From contig NZ_JANCLU010000011.1 of NCBI RefSeq assembly GCF_024294805.1, forward strand, positions 62,001 through 126,000: a DNA stretch of 64,000 nt. The letters run 5' to 3'. Of the stretch, positions 54,702 to 63,903 are shown piece after piece. A program made the position numbers and the translations under genes. Every line of letters starts with the position of its first letter. Position 1 is the stretch's first letter. Below the pieces are notes generated by a model. The model ran no database searches. It worked only from the letters and a program-made list of their open reading frames with translations, and was not told the origin of the DNA. Source of the DNA: Alsobacter ponti. Its GTDB lineage: Bacteria > Pseudomonadota > Alphaproteobacteria > Rhizobiales > Beijerinckiaceae.

Positions 54702-55541
54702 CTATGCGCCGCGCGCAGCCTTCTGGGCGGCCTTCGCCTTCTCCTCCTCCATGCGCTGGCGGATGATCGGACGCAGGTCCTCGCCGAAGCCCGTCATCAC
54801 GCCGCCGTCCACGTCGATGGCCTGGCCCGTGACGAGAGCGGCGGCATCGCTGGCGAGGAAGATGGCGGCCCCCGCGATATCCTCGGGCATGCACCAGCGG
54901 CCGAGCGGAATGAGCCGCTTCGTCACCATCTCCCGATACTCCGGGGTGGTGTGCATCTCCGCGAGCGGCGTCAGGACCGCGCCCGGGCAGATCGCGTTGA
55001 CGGTGATGCGGCTGTCCGCCAGCTCCCACGCGAGGTGCTGCGTCAGCCCGATGCCGCCATGCTTCGACGCCGTGTAGTCGGCGCTCCCGAAGAACGTCAT
55101 TCGCCGGCCGGCCAGCGAGTTGATGTTGATGATGCGTCCGCCGCCCTGCTTGGCCATCTGCGGGATGACGGCCTGACAGCACAGGAACACTCCCTTCAGG
55201 TTCACCGAGATCACGCGGTCCCATTGCTCCTCGGTGATGTCCTTGAGGAGCGACGGCGTCGACTCGATCCCGGCGTTGTTGACGAGAATGTCGAGAGCGC
55301 CAAACCGGGCCACGGTCGCCGCCACCATGGCGTCGAGTTCGGCCCTGGCGGTCACGTTGGCCTTGAAAGGCAGGGCGACGCCGCCTTCCGACTCGATCGT
55401 GCGCGCCGCGTCGGCGGCGCTGTCGAGGTTCATGTCGCTGATGACGACGTTCGCCTCCGCCTTGGCGAAGGCCCGGGCGATGCCGAAGCCGATGCCCCGC
55501 GCCGAGCCCGTGACGATGGCGGTCTTTCCCTTGAGTTCCAT
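54702..55541 (-). CDS. Short-chain dehydrogenase/reductase of the glycyl radical operon
   Basis: 279 aa classical SDR. Cofactor motif GSARGIGFG (T-G-x3-G-x-G, residues 12-20), NNAG near residue 90, catalytic Ser in NINSLAGR and YTASK with the Tyr-x3-Lys. An Asp at the end of the second strand (VVISDMNLD) suggests NAD preference. The C terminus has an extra charged helix (IIRQRMEEEKAKAAQKAA) that most SDRs lack. ATG 55541 has GGAGG 5 bases upstream. It lies 20 bp after the glycyl radical enzyme gene, so it likely oxidises or reduces its substrate or product. Confidence 0.93.
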   Translation of the reverse strand: MELKGKTAIVTGSARGIGFGIARAFAKAEANVVISDMNLDSAADAARTIESEGGVALPFKANVTARAELDAMVAATVARFGALDILVNNAGIESTPSLLKDITEEQWDRVISVNLKGVFLCCQAVIPQMAKQGGGRIININSLAGRRMTFFGSADYTASKHGGIGLTQHLAWELADSRITVNAICPGAVLTPLAEMHTTPEYREMVTKRLIPLGRWCMPEDIAGAAIFLASDAAALVTGQAIDVDGGVMTGFGEDLRPIIRQRMEEEKAKAAQKAARGA

Positions 55542-55561
55542 GGTGCCCTCCTCGCGGCCTG

Positions 55562-58057
55562 TCAGGCCGCCTCCTCGGTGCGTGCGATGATCTCGGCCTG
55601 CTGCATCGGAGAGAGATCGACGAAGTAGGCCGAATAGCCGGCGATGCGGACGACGAGGTCCCTGTATTTCTGGGGGTCCTTCTGGGCCGCGAGCAGCGTC
55701 GAGCGATTGATGATGTTGAACTGGACGTGCCAGTGCTTCAGTTCGGACCAGGTGCGGATGATCTGCATGAGGCGACGCGTGCCGGCCTCGCCCGCCACGT
55801 TCGCGGGGCTGAACTTCATGTTGATGAGGTCGCCGCCCTTCTCCCGGAAGCTGCGGTCGCGAGCCGCCGCGATGGAGGCGAGCGCCACCGTCGGGCCCTT
55901 CACGTCCATGCCGTGGGACGCGGAGATTCCCTCCGACAGATACTCTCCCGCCAGGCGGCCGTTCGGGGTCGCCCAGGTCACCTTCCCGAATGGCACGTGG
56001 AAGGTGATGGGGATTTGCCGCAGCAGGAACGCCTGGTTGTGCGGCTTGGGATGGGCATTGAGATAGCCGAGCAGGACGCGCTCGATCTCGAAGCCGATCG
56101 CGTCGACCCACGCGATCCCGTTGCCGTATTTCGGCGCGCCGAGGCACATCTGGCGGGTGGCCTCATGCCCCTCCCAGTTGGCCTCCAGGGCCGTCAGCAG
56201 CTCGTCCCAGCTCAGCGCCTTCGTATCGAAGACGAGATGCTTCACCGCGGCGAGGCTGTCGATGGCCGTCGCCTTGCCGATCGCCTCGAAGGTGGAGTGA
56301 TCGATGCTCCCCTCGAACCATTCGCCATGGGTGTGCAGATCCCGGCACTCGGCCATGGCGAGGTCGTGCAGCATCGATGTCGCGGGCGCCGCGAAATAGG
56401 ACGGCTTCAGCTTCATCGCCATGTGCTGCTGCGTCAGCACGTGGGGCGCCAGATGGAGCAGCTGGCCGCGGAAGGCCTCCCACACCTGGTCGAAGCTCGT
56501 CCATGCGCGGGGGTCTCCCGCGTCGACGCCGAACTGGATGTCGTGCAGGACCTTCAGCCTGCCGCGGCGGAAGGTCATCTCGGTCACGGAGCCGTAGTTG
56601 ATCCCCCCGCCCGCGGTGACGTTGGTCTCGCGGTTGGGCAGGCGGTTTTCGCAGCAGCCGGAAATATTCCAGTCCAGGGCCTCCTTCAGCGTGGCCCCGT
56701 TGGCGAGATAGAACGGAATGACCATCTCGTCGTTGAGGAGCTTGGGGTACCCCTTGCCGTCCTTGATGCACTCGACCACGTGGTGCAGGAAAGCGTCGGG
56801 CGTTCCCGCATGGATGCGCACGCAGGTGTCCGGGGCGGTCAGCTGGAGAGGCCGCATCGACTCCAGGATGAGGTAGGACAGCTCGTTCGTGGCGTCGTGA
56901 CCGTCCGAATTCTGGCCGCCGACACACACATCCGGGAATTGCGAGAAGCCCTCGGTCCCGGCGGCGGCGACCGGGTTGAGCTTGATCTCCGTGACCTGCG
57001 ACATGTTGAGCCACAGGCACTGGAACAGCTCCATGGCGCGCGCCTTGTCGATCCGGCCGGCGTCGAGGTCGGCCTTGTAATAGGGCCACAGATACTGATC
57101 CATGCGCCCCTGCCCCATCGCGCTGCTGGTCTGCTCGATGCGGTTGAAGAGCTGCCCCCACCATTGCGCCTGCACCGCCTCGTGGAAGCTGCGGGCGGGG
57201 TTTTCGGGCACCCAGTCGCAGATTGCGGCGATGTCCAGCAACTCCCGGGCCCGGGCAGGGTCTCGGGCGGCGCCGGCGAGCTCGCGCGCCTTGGCGGCAT
57301 AGCGCCGCGACCAGGTGGTCATCGCCTCGCAGGTGAGGATGACGGCTTCGAGGAAGGGGCGCTTGCCGATCTGGTCTCGCGGCTCGGAGAGAGAGGCCAG
57401 CTTCGCTTCCGCCTCCTCCCGGATCTGCCTGACGCCGCGCGTCAGGATCTTGGTGAAGTCCGGCGTCCAGTTCTGCGAATGCCGCATGGGCGACGTCGCC
57501 ATCACCACGCAGGTCATCATGATGATGTTGTTCGGGTCCGGCCCGTAGAGCTTGAAGCGTGTCTCCTCGGGAAGGCTTTTGACGAAGTTGCTGGCGTAGT
57601 CCCGCCCCTTCCAGAACGGCGTGAGAACCTCGTTGATGATCTTCGCGTCTTCGTCCGTGACGATGACTTCGCCGGTCTTCCCCTTGTTCTTGCGGAACAT
57701 CTCGACGCCGGCGGGCATCACTTCGCCGTCGAGCTCCGGATAGACCATGCCCCAGCGGCCCAGCCAGTCGTGCGGACGTCCCACGATGAGCTCGTCGTCG
57801 AGAATGGTCACGGTCGACTTCTCGGCGTAGGCCTTCAGCGCCTTGGCCCACCGAAGCACCAGCGGATCCCGCTCATTGGCCTTGAACGCCTCGGTGAACA
57901 GGACCGGGCGCTCGAGGGCGACACGGGGCGGGCCATAGCCGCGGATGCCTTCGTAGAGCCTGAGGACTCGCTCCGTCACCTCGCCGTTGAGGGACTTCGC
58001 GCCGCTGGCGATGGCCTGTTCCTGGCTGGAGAGCGCTGGCGCAAGGGCTTCGGACAT
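55562..58057 (-). CDS. Glycyl radical enzyme, substrate unknown
   Basis: 831 aa. The C-terminal radical site is RIAGYSAYF with Gly807; the thiyl-radical site is GCCE with Cys468-Cys469-Glu470. The Cys-x-Glu arrangement is that of eliminases and decarboxylases (diol dehydratases, choline lyase, isethionate lyase), while the adjacent second cysteine recalls pyruvate formate-lyase. Other conserved blocks: NDEMVIPFYLANGATLKEA and QFNIINRSTLLAAQKDPQKY. There are no microcompartment genes or shell-targeting extension. The enzyme is oxygen-sensitive by nature and implies anaerobic or microaerobic metabolism. It needs the activase at 52560-53501. Confidence 0.95.
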   Translation of the reverse strand: MSEALAPALSSQEQAIASGAKSLNGEVTERVLRLYEGIRGYGPPRVALERPVLFTEAFKANERDPLVLRWAKALKAYAEKSTVTILDDELIVGRPHDWLGRWGMVYPELDGEVMPAGVEMFRKNKGKTGEVIVTDEDAKIINEVLTPFWKGRDYASNFVKSLPEETRFKLYGPDPNNIIMMTCVVMATSPMRHSQNWTPDFTKILTRGVRQIREEAEAKLASLSEPRDQIGKRPFLEAVILTCEAMTTWSRRYAAKARELAGAARDPARARELLDIAAICDWVPENPARSFHEAVQAQWWGQLFNRIEQTSSAMGQGRMDQYLWPYYKADLDAGRIDKARAMELFQCLWLNMSQVTEIKLNPVAAAGTEGFSQFPDVCVGGQNSDGHDATNELSYLILESMRPLQLTAPDTCVRIHAGTPDAFLHHVVECIKDGKGYPKLLNDEMVIPFYLANGATLKEALDWNISGCCENRLPNRETNVTAGGGINYGSVTEMTFRRGRLKVLHDIQFGVDAGDPRAWTSFDQVWEAFRGQLLHLAPHVLTQQHMAMKLKPSYFAAPATSMLHDLAMAECRDLHTHGEWFEGSIDHSTFEAIGKATAIDSLAAVKHLVFDTKALSWDELLTALEANWEGHEATRQMCLGAPKYGNGIAWVDAIGFEIERVLLGYLNAHPKPHNQAFLLRQIPITFHVPFGKVTWATPNGRLAGEYLSEGISASHGMDVKGPTVALASIAAARDRSFREKGGDLINMKFSPANVAGEAGTRRLMQIIRTWSELKHWHVQFNIINRSTLLAAQKDPQKYRDLVVRIAGYSAYFVDLSPMQQAEIIARTEEAA

Positions 58058-58077
58058 GGAGAATCCTCCGTGCGTGG

Positions 58078-58839
58078 TCAGAGGGAAGCAGCGGCCGCCG
58101 GCGAAGGCTCTTCCGCCGCGCGGCGGGCGAGTTCCTCGGCGAGCATCGGCAGCCCGAGATTGAGGGCCTGATAGCCCTGCGAGACGCAGAGCTTCAGGAC
58201 GGCCATGATTTCAGCGGGGGTCGCGCCGGCCTTGAGCGCGTGGGCGATGTGACGCCGCGTGCCGGGGGCGTACATGTGCGTGAACGAGGCGTCGACCGCG
58301 ATGCTGAGCAGCTCGATCTCGCGCGCGGTCAGGCTGCTGTCGGTGTACACGCCGATGCCCACGGCCATGAAGGCGTCTGTCCAGGCCGGATCGAGGGCCA
58401 GGAAGGGATCCCAGGCGACGTTCCATTGCCCGGCGGCCTTCATCCCGTCGCAGGCCGGCGTCGGTGCGTCGGTCGCATGTTCGATCGCGATGCCCGCGGC
58501 CTTGGCCTCCTCCAGCAGCAGTGGGCTCCCCAGCGAGCAGGAATGGACGGCCATCACGGCCGCGCATTTCAGAACGAGGAGGATTTCGCCCCGTGTCGCG
58601 CCGGCGTCGAGCGCGGCGCGCATGTGACGTTGCAGGCCCTCCCGGTTCAGATTCGTGCAGGCCGCGTTGAGGCCCACGCCGATCAGCTCGACGAGTTTGC
58701 GGGACAGAACCCCGCTGCGCCATGGCTCGAGGCTCTGAACCTCGACGCTGCGCGCCCAGGACGGGTCCCACTCTCGAAGGATGTCGAGAGCGGGGCCCCA
58801 CAGGCCGTTGTCGGTGGCGGAGACCGAAGGCTTTTCCAT
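58078..58839 (-). CDS. Tandem carboxymuconolactone decarboxylase-like protein
   Basis: 253 aa made of two related CMD-type halves. First: LVELIGVGLNAACT then RHMRAALDAGATRGEI. Second: IELLSIAVDASFTHM then RHIAHALKAGATPAEI. Each half is preceded by a DP-x-W segment. The Cys-x2-Cys of peroxidase-type (AhpD) members is absent, so a lyase, hydrolase or isomerase role is more likely than redox. It is the first gene of the tight five-gene unit, 20 bp before the glycyl radical enzyme gene. Function unknown. Confidence 0.8.
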   Translation of the reverse strand: MEKPSVSATDNGLWGPALDILREWDPSWARSVEVQSLEPWRSGVLSRKLVELIGVGLNAACTNLNREGLQRHMRAALDAGATRGEILLVLKCAAVMAVHSCSLGSPLLLEEAKAAGIAIEHATDAPTPACDGMKAAGQWNVAWDPFLALDPAWTDAFMAVGIGVYTDSSLTAREIELLSIAVDASFTHMYAPGTRRHIAHALKAGATPAEIMAVLKLCVSQGYQALNLGLPMLAEELARRAAEEPSPAAAASL

Positions 58840-58910
58840 GCGCCATCGTCCTGCTTTGAGCGAGCGGCGCCGTTCACCTGCGCGCGGGCGCAGGCGTCAG
58901 GCTGGCTCGG

Positions 58911-58933
58911 GGAAAGCCCGGCAAGCGCCGGGC
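58911..58933 (-). terminator. Weak terminator-like hairpin between bdhA and the glycyl radical unit
   Basis: Read on the minus strand: GCCCGGC, 4-base loop, GCCGGGC, then TTTCC, starting 4 bp after the bdhA stop. The T run is short, so partial termination is more likely than a full stop. Confidence 0.5.
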
Positions 58934-58937
58934 GCGT

Positions 58938-59717
58938 TTACTGCATGTACCAGCCGTGGCTAACCACGAGGGACTGCCCGGTCAGCGCGTTGCTGGGCGA
59001 CGCCGCGAAGTAGAGCACGGCGTCGGCCACGTCCGCCGTCGTCGTGAACTCGCCGTCGACCGTATCCTTCAGCATCACGGTCTTGACGACATCCTGTTCG
59101 GAGATGCCGAGTTGCTTGGCCTGTTCGGGGATTTGCTTGTCGACAAGCGGCGTGCGCACGAAGCCGGGGCAGACCACGTTCGCCGTGACATTGTACTCCG
59201 CGCCTTCCTTGGCCAGGACGCGCGAGAGCCCCAGCAGGCCGTGCTTGGCCGTCACGTAGGCGGCCTTCAGCTTGGACGCCTCGTGGGAATGCACCGAGCC
59301 CATGTAGATCACCCGGCCATACTTGGCCGCGTACATGTGCTTGAGACACGCCTTGGTCGTCAGGAACGCTCCGTCGAGATGGATCGCGATGAGCTTCTTC
59401 CAGTCGGCATAGGGGTAGTCGACGAACGGATGGACGATCTGAATCCCGGCATTGCTGACCAGAATGTCGACCTTCCCGTAGCGGGCGACCGTGTCCGCCA
59501 CGCCCTTCTCGACCTGCTCCTCGTTGGCGACATCCATGGCGATGGCGAACGCATCGGCGCCGGATGTCCTCAGTTCGGCCGCTGTCGCCTCGGCCGCGGC
59601 GAGGTTCAGGTCCGCGATGACCGGGATGCCCCCGCGCGCGGCCAGTCGGACGGCGATATCCTTGCCGATCCCGCTCGCGGCGCCGGTGATGATGGCCACC
59701 CTGTTCTTGAGGTCCAT
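58938..59717 (-). CDS. bdhA: 3-Hydroxybutyrate dehydrogenase
   Basis: 259-aa SDR that interconverts 3-hydroxybutyrate and acetoacetate. Motifs: [13 protein letters not shown] in [12 protein letters not shown], catalytic Ser in [11 protein letters not shown] and YVTAKHG with Tyr-x3-Lys. The block [21 protein letters not shown] and the C-terminal [11 protein letters not shown] are characteristic of bacterial 3-HB dehydrogenases. ATG 59717 has AAGGAG 6 bases upstream. It follows acetoacetate decarboxylase by 32 bp, which supports the substrate assignment. Confidence 0.93.
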   Translation of the reverse strand: MDLKNRVAIITGAASGIGKDIAVRLAARGGIPVIADLNLAAAEATAAELRTSGADAFAIAMDVANEEQVEKGVADTVARYGKVDILVSNAGIQIVHPFVDYPYADWKKLIAIHLDGAFLTTKACLKHMYAAKYGRVIYMGSVHSHEASKLKAAYVTAKHGLLGLSRVLAKEGAEYNVTANVVCPGFVRTPLVDKQIPEQAKQLGISEQDVVKTVMLKDTVDGEFTTTADVADAVLYFAASPSNALTGQSLVVSHGWYMQ

Positions 59718-59749
59718 GGTGAACTCCTTGTCTTTCGATGGCAGTGGGC

Positions 59750-60487
59750 TCAGGCGAGGTAGTCGTGGACGACCTTGCCGAGGGCGAGGGTGATGTCGGC
59801 CTTGATGTGGACCGCCGAGACCACCTCGAGGACCGGCAGCTCCGCCAGGGGCGCCAGCGCGTGCGAAAAGAGTTGCAGCTGCGCGGGCCCGGTCCACGCG
59901 CCTTTCAGGTCGATGTCGGTGAGGCGGTATTCGACGATCTCGCAAATGCGCGGCGTGCCGTCGACATGCGGGATGATCTTGAGCAGGAAGTTCGGCGCTT
60001 CCAGCGATGCCTTCACGGCGGCGAGGTCGGCCGGCTTGTGCTTGTAGCCCATCGTCCCGACGGCGATGCGCATCTTGCCGAAGTGGAGTTCCCCGACGAG
60101 CGTGTCGATCTCCACCTCCAGACGCGGTTCCGCCAGCTTCTTGGGAAAGCCCCAGAGCTCCCGGCCACCGGCAATCGGCGGGTGATCGTTCAGGAACATG
60201 CAATGCGTGTAGCCGCCCTTGCGTCCCTGGAAGGTGACGGGAATGACCTGGCCGCTTTCCGAGTAGTCGCCGAAGCCCGTTGAATCGGGCATGCGAATAA
60301 ACTCGTATTTCACGAGCGGCTGATCGATCTGCAGCGGCTCGGGTACCACCTCGCGCAGCTTTTCCGGATCGGTCCGGTAGGTGATGATCATGTATTCCCG
60401 GTCGACGAACCTGTACGGTCCCACGGGATAGGCGGGGTTGGTCAGAGGCATGGCGAAGGCGCGGCTGCGCACGTCATCGGCTTTCAT
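59750..60487 (-). CDS. adc: Acetoacetate decarboxylase
   Basis: 245 aa. Converts acetoacetate to acetone and CO2 via a Schiff base on lysine. The catalytic lysine block is [15 protein letters not shown] (around residues 108-122), preceded by [19 protein letters not shown] 60487 has AGGAG 6 bases upstream. With bdhA and patatin it forms a ketone-body unit that is familiar from PHB-storing alphaproteobacteria; acetone formation or acetoacetate disposal is the expected outcome. Confidence 0.94.
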   Translation of the reverse strand: MKADDVRSRAFAMPLTNPAYPVGPYRFVDREYMIITYRTDPEKLREVVPEPLQIDQPLVKYEFIRMPDSTGFGDYSESGQVIPVTFQGRKGGYTHCMFLNDHPPIAGGRELWGFPKKLAEPRLEVEIDTLVGELHFGKMRIAVGTMGYKHKPADLAAVKASLEAPNFLLKIIPHVDGTPRICEIVEYRLTDIDLKGAWTGPAQLQLFSHALAPLAELPVLEVVSAVHIKADITLALGKVVHDYLA

Positions 60488-60527
60488 GGGACTCTCCTGG
60501 ACACGGAATGGAGATCGGCGGCGCGCG

Positions 60528-61688
60528 CTACTTCGAAAAGTCGAAGACCGCGAAGCCTTCCGGGTTCGTGGGTCGTCGGAAGACCTCGCCGTGCGAGAGG
60601 GACTTGGTGGCCGCATCGAAGCCGGCCCGCCAATGTTCCTCCATGGTCCGGCGCGAAAACTCGAAGTCCTTCGCCGTGCCCTCGTAGGAACTCGCGTGGT
60701 AGATCAAATGGACGAGGTTATAGACGGCGTCGTTCGCCTGGCTGGCGAGGAAGCGTCCTTCCTCACTCTCCCGAAGATGCTTCGGCAGTTGCTCGTGAAT
60801 CCGGCGGAAGGCGTGGCGGACGCGCTGGGCGTTGAGAAGACGGCTCGTCACCTCGCGCGTGCGGCTGGAGAACTGGATATCCTTGCGCCTGACCTCGGCC
60901 TCGACGAAGTCGCGCGGGAGGTCTCCGCGAGCGCTCCAGAGATCGACCTGGAAGGCCAGCGTGTTGCGCAGCGGAGGCGTGCCGAGCACCCATTCCAGCG
61001 GCGTATTCGAGACGACGCCCCCATCCCAGTAGTACTCGCCGTCGATCTCCGTGGCGGGGAAGCCCGGGGGCAGCGACCCGCTGGCGATGACGTGACGGAC
61101 ATCGATGGGCTGCTCCGCTGAATCGAAGCAGACGAAGTTGCCCGTCCGGACATTGACCGCCCCGACGCTGAGACGCGTGGGGCCGGTGTTGATGAGCTCG
61201 AAATCGATCAATTTCTGGAGGGTCGCGATGAGCGGCGACACGTCGTAATAGCTGAGTTCGTCGAAGCTTCCGGGAGGGAACAGCGCGGGTGAAGGGAACC
61301 GGGGCTGAAAGAAGCCCGGCGCGCCCAACGTCGCGATGCCGAAAGCTCGCGTGCGGTTGATCCACTGATGGAGGGCGTGGCTGGGCACTTCGAGGCCCGC
61401 ATTGTACGCGACCCCGAACGGGCCGAGCGGCGGCTCGCTGACCGTTTCCCAGAACGAGCGCAGTCGCTCGACGCGCTTCTCGACGGGGTTGCCGGCGATC
61501 AGGGCCGAGTTGATGGCCCCGATCGAAATACCCGCGACCCAATTGGGGTGAATGCCGGCCTTGGCGAGCGCCTCGTACACTCCAGCCTGATAGGAACCGA
61601 GCGCTCCGCCACCTTGGAGCACGAGAGCGACGACCTCGAAGGCTGCCGCTGCACTGCCCTTCCGGGCCTGTTTGACTGGCGCGTCCAT
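60528..61688 (-). CDS. Patatin-like phospholipase family protein
   Basis: 386 aa from ATG 61688, with AAGGA 7 bases upstream. The patatin Ser-Asp dyad is visible: oxyanion loop [14 protein letters not shown], nucleophile Ser in GISIGAINS and Asp in [12 protein letters not shown]. The C-terminal extension resembles the DUF3734 part common in this family. Esterase or lipase activity is expected. Its operon with adc and bdhA suggests a link to polyhydroxybutyrate or lipid turnover. Confidence 0.92.
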   Translation of the reverse strand: MDAPVKQARKGSAAAAFEVVALVLQGGGALGSYQAGVYEALAKAGIHPNWVAGISIGAINSALIAGNPVEKRVERLRSFWETVSEPPLGPFGVAYNAGLEVPSHALHQWINRTRAFGIATLGAPGFFQPRFPSPALFPPGSFDELSYYDVSPLIATLQKLIDFELINTGPTRLSVGAVNVRTGNFVCFDSAEQPIDVRHVIASGSLPPGFPATEIDGEYYWDGGVVSNTPLEWVLGTPPLRNTLAFQVDLWSARGDLPRDFVEAEVRRKDIQFSSRTREVTSRLLNAQRVRHAFRRIHEQLPKHLRESEEGRFLASQANDAVYNLVHLIYHASSYEGTAKDFEFSRRTMEEHWRAGFDAATKSLSHGEVFRRPTNPEGFAVFDFSK

Positions 61689-61810
61689 CGCGTTTTCCTT
61701 CGCGGGCCCAGGCAAACCGACAGCATCGCGGGCGAACGCCTCGGCTCGCCGCGTCCTGTTCGCGCTTGCGAAGGGTCAGGATCTTCGGAAGGAGTTTTGC
61801 CTCTCGGCGT

Positions 61811-61844
61811 TGCGCAATGTCTTGATCGTTTCTGACAGATTGCA
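61811..61844. promoter_or_regulatory. Imperfect inverted repeat upstream of the patatin gene
   Basis: TGCGCAATGTC and GACAGATTGCA, 12 bases apart, in the 187-bp gap between the AraC-type gene and the patatin operon. A possible regulator site; there is no independent support. Confidence 0.25.
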
Positions 61845-61875
61845 TTATTCGGTCCTACGTAGCAGCACGGATGAG

Positions 61876-62907
61876 CTAAGCCACGTGAGCCGAGGCGACC
61901 TCACCCGCGCGAGCCGCGTCACGCCACCCCGCGGCGCTCGTTCCCGCCCATCGCCGGAACGCATGGGCGAAGGCCGCGGCTTCGGAATAGCCGAGCCAGA
62001 GGGCGAGCTGCGTGATGGTCACGTCCGTACCCGCGAGCAGTTGCCGCGCGAGGCAGAATTTCTCCTCTTCCACGATCTTCCGGAAGGTCGTCCCTTCCTG
62101 CTGAAGCCGACGGTGGAGCGTCCGCGGGTGGACCTCGAGCCGGTCAGCCACGCCCTCGAAATCCGCTCGCCCCGTCAGAATGAGCGGGCGCAGGATTCTC
62201 CTGAGCATGTCCGTCGTCGTCGGCTCGCGGAGCGCCCAATATGCCTGGACCAGGCCTTCGAGCATCTTCCGCCGAGCGGGATCGGCATCGGGAACGGGAG
62301 CGTCGAGCGCAGGAGTCTCGAAGACGAGAGCTGCCTGCTCCTGTCCGAACCTGACAGGCATCTTCAGGATCCGCTCATAAATCGGAACGCCCGCCGGCGC
62401 GGGCCGTGGCAGGCACACCTCGAAGCGTGCCGAGGGCGCAAGTTCCCTGACGAAGCGGGTTCCCGCGGCGATCGCGCCCTCGATGAGCTGGTCGATGTTC
62501 CTGAAGTCGGGTTGGTAGATGCCGTAGCCGAACATTGTCGTCTCCCCGTCATCGATCAGGTAGACGACCGCGCCCCGCACGTAGCGGTGCTGGTTTTCGG
62601 ACATGTCGATCAAGGCCTGCCTGGCGGTCGGGGCATGACGCATCAACTCGCCGATCAGACCCAGGTAGGCCAGGGACGAATTTTGGCCGACGAGCAGCCC
62701 CAGATGAGAGCATCCGGTGAGGCGGACGGCGGCATCGAAGAGACGGTCGAGGGCATCGAACGAGAGGGACGCCTCGGGATCGGCGATGCACGCCCGGGAG
62801 AGCCCCGCCTTCTGGAACACGTCGTTGGGATCGACGCCCAGCTCCCAGAGAACCTGCGGAAGTGTGCTGATCACGCCAATGCGCTGAAAACCGCTTGCGG
62901 AGGACAT
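61876..62907 (-). CDS. AraC-family transcriptional regulator
   Basis: 343 aa. The N-terminal ligand-binding domain is of the OruR/arabinose-binding type (FDALDRLFDAAVRLTGCSHL, GELMRHAPTARQALIDM). The C-terminal double helix-turn-helix reads FEGVADRLEVHPRTLHRRLQ and ITQLALWLGYSEAAAFAHAF. It is located upstream of the patatin-adc-bdhA array on the same strand, so it is the likely regulator of that operon, possibly sensing a short acid or lipid-derived ligand. Confidence 0.92.
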   Translation of the reverse strand: MSSASGFQRIGVISTLPQVLWELGVDPNDVFQKAGLSRACIADPEASLSFDALDRLFDAAVRLTGCSHLGLLVGQNSSLAYLGLIGELMRHAPTARQALIDMSENQHRYVRGAVVYLIDDGETTMFGYGIYQPDFRNIDQLIEGAIAAGTRFVRELAPSARFEVCLPRPAPAGVPIYERILKMPVRFGQEQAALVFETPALDAPVPDADPARRKMLEGLVQAYWALREPTTTDMLRRILRPLILTGRADFEGVADRLEVHPRTLHRRLQQEGTTFRKIVEEEKFCLARQLLAGTDVTITQLALWLGYSEAAAFAHAFRRWAGTSAAGWRDAARAGEVASAHVA

Positions 62908-63181
62908 CTAATTTTCCGAACTCGACGCTTAATCTTAAGCTAGGTTTCCCCGCCTTTTTATGACCTCCATCAAGCCGGCGTCTATCCTCTCGCAATCTTG
63001 ATCGAGTGCGTGAGAACCCATAATCCTGTCGACTTTTCAATGACCTGATGAATTCGGGATGGACCGCGCGGCGCATTCTGCCCCCGGCGCGCCCGGCGAC
63101 GACGGCCAAAAAAACGTCATTTCAGCGATCGCTCCGCCGCGCCTATTCTGCCTGCGTCAAATTGCGCAACGGAGGTCGGCC

Positions 63182-63448
63182 ATGCGTTCCCTGATTGTGA
63201 TCGCCCTCGTCATGCTTCCCACCACGACTTTCGCCGATCAGAAGCAAGCCGCGACCTGCGCGGCCGGCCTGCCCAAGGACGCCAGGCTGATCTACGACGC
63301 CAGCGCGCCCGAGGTCGCCTCGAAGGATTTGCGCGCGGTGGTCGAGGACAAGACGCGTGCGCTGGCCGTCGCCGGCACGATCGGCAAGCTCAGCGCGCGT
63401 TCGAACGCCGAGGCGGCCGGCAAGTGCCTCGTCCTCGCCCGGCCGTGA
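63182..63448 (+). CDS. Small exported protein with two cysteines
   Basis: 88 aa with a signal peptide (MRSLIVIALVMLPTTTFA). The mature part has Cys in AATCAAGLP and GKCLVLARP and a helical middle (SKDLRAVVEDKTRALAVAG). No family recognised beyond small periplasmic proteins of alphaproteobacteria. GGAGG lies 7 bases before ATG 63182. It is followed by the GFA gene after 49 bp. Confidence 0.7.
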   Translation: MRSLIVIALVMLPTTTFADQKQAATCAAGLPKDARLIYDASAPEVASKDLRAVVEDKTRALAVAGTIGKLSARSNAEAAGKCLVLARP

Positions 63449-63497
63449 CACCGCCGGCGGCCTATCATCTCCAAGTTTCTCGCCGGGAGACCCGACC

Positions 63498-63878
63498 ATG
63501 CGCATCGCAGCCTGTTCCTGCGGCCAGCTGACTGCCGCCTGCGAGGGCGAACCCGTCCGCGTCTCGATTTGCCATTGCTTCGCCTGCCAGCGCCGCACCG
63601 GAAGTGTGTTCGGCGTGCAGTCGCGCTGGGCGACGAAGCAGGTCACGATTACGGGCGAGGCGAGCGAGTTCGTGCGCCGGGGCGACAGCGGCCTCGATCT
63701 GCGTTTCCGCTTCTGTCCCCGATGCGGGACGACATTGTGGTGGACGCTGGAACGCGACCCGGGCCTCGTGGTCGTGGCGGTGGGAACGTTCGCGGACCCG
63801 GACTTCCCGCCGCCCACCGTCGCCGTCTACGAGGACCACGGCCAAGCGTGGACGCCCCGGCTGACGGCCGGGGCGTGA
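63498..63878 (+). CDS. GFA-family zinc protein
   Basis: 126 aa of the glutathione-dependent formaldehyde-activating (GFA/CENP-V) family. Zinc ligands are visible: CSCG at the N terminus, CHCFACQRRTG near residue 27, and CPRCGTTLWW near residue 75. Most members of the family have no proven activity with formaldehyde, so the biochemical role is open. GGGAGA lies 8 bases upstream of the start. Confidence 0.9.
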   Translation: MRIAACSCGQLTAACEGEPVRVSICHCFACQRRTGSVFGVQSRWATKQVTITGEASEFVRRGDSGLDLRFRFCPRCGTTLWWTLERDPGLVVVAVGTFADPDFPPPTVAVYEDHGQAWTPRLTAGA

Positions 63879-63903
63879 TCGGTTGGGCGTAAGGACCGGG
63901 CCC

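Noticed and set aside
52560-58839. Bacterial microcompartment locus around the glycyl radical enzyme
   Set aside because: No shell protein, aldehyde dehydrogenase or encapsulation peptide is visible in the flanking 10 kb.
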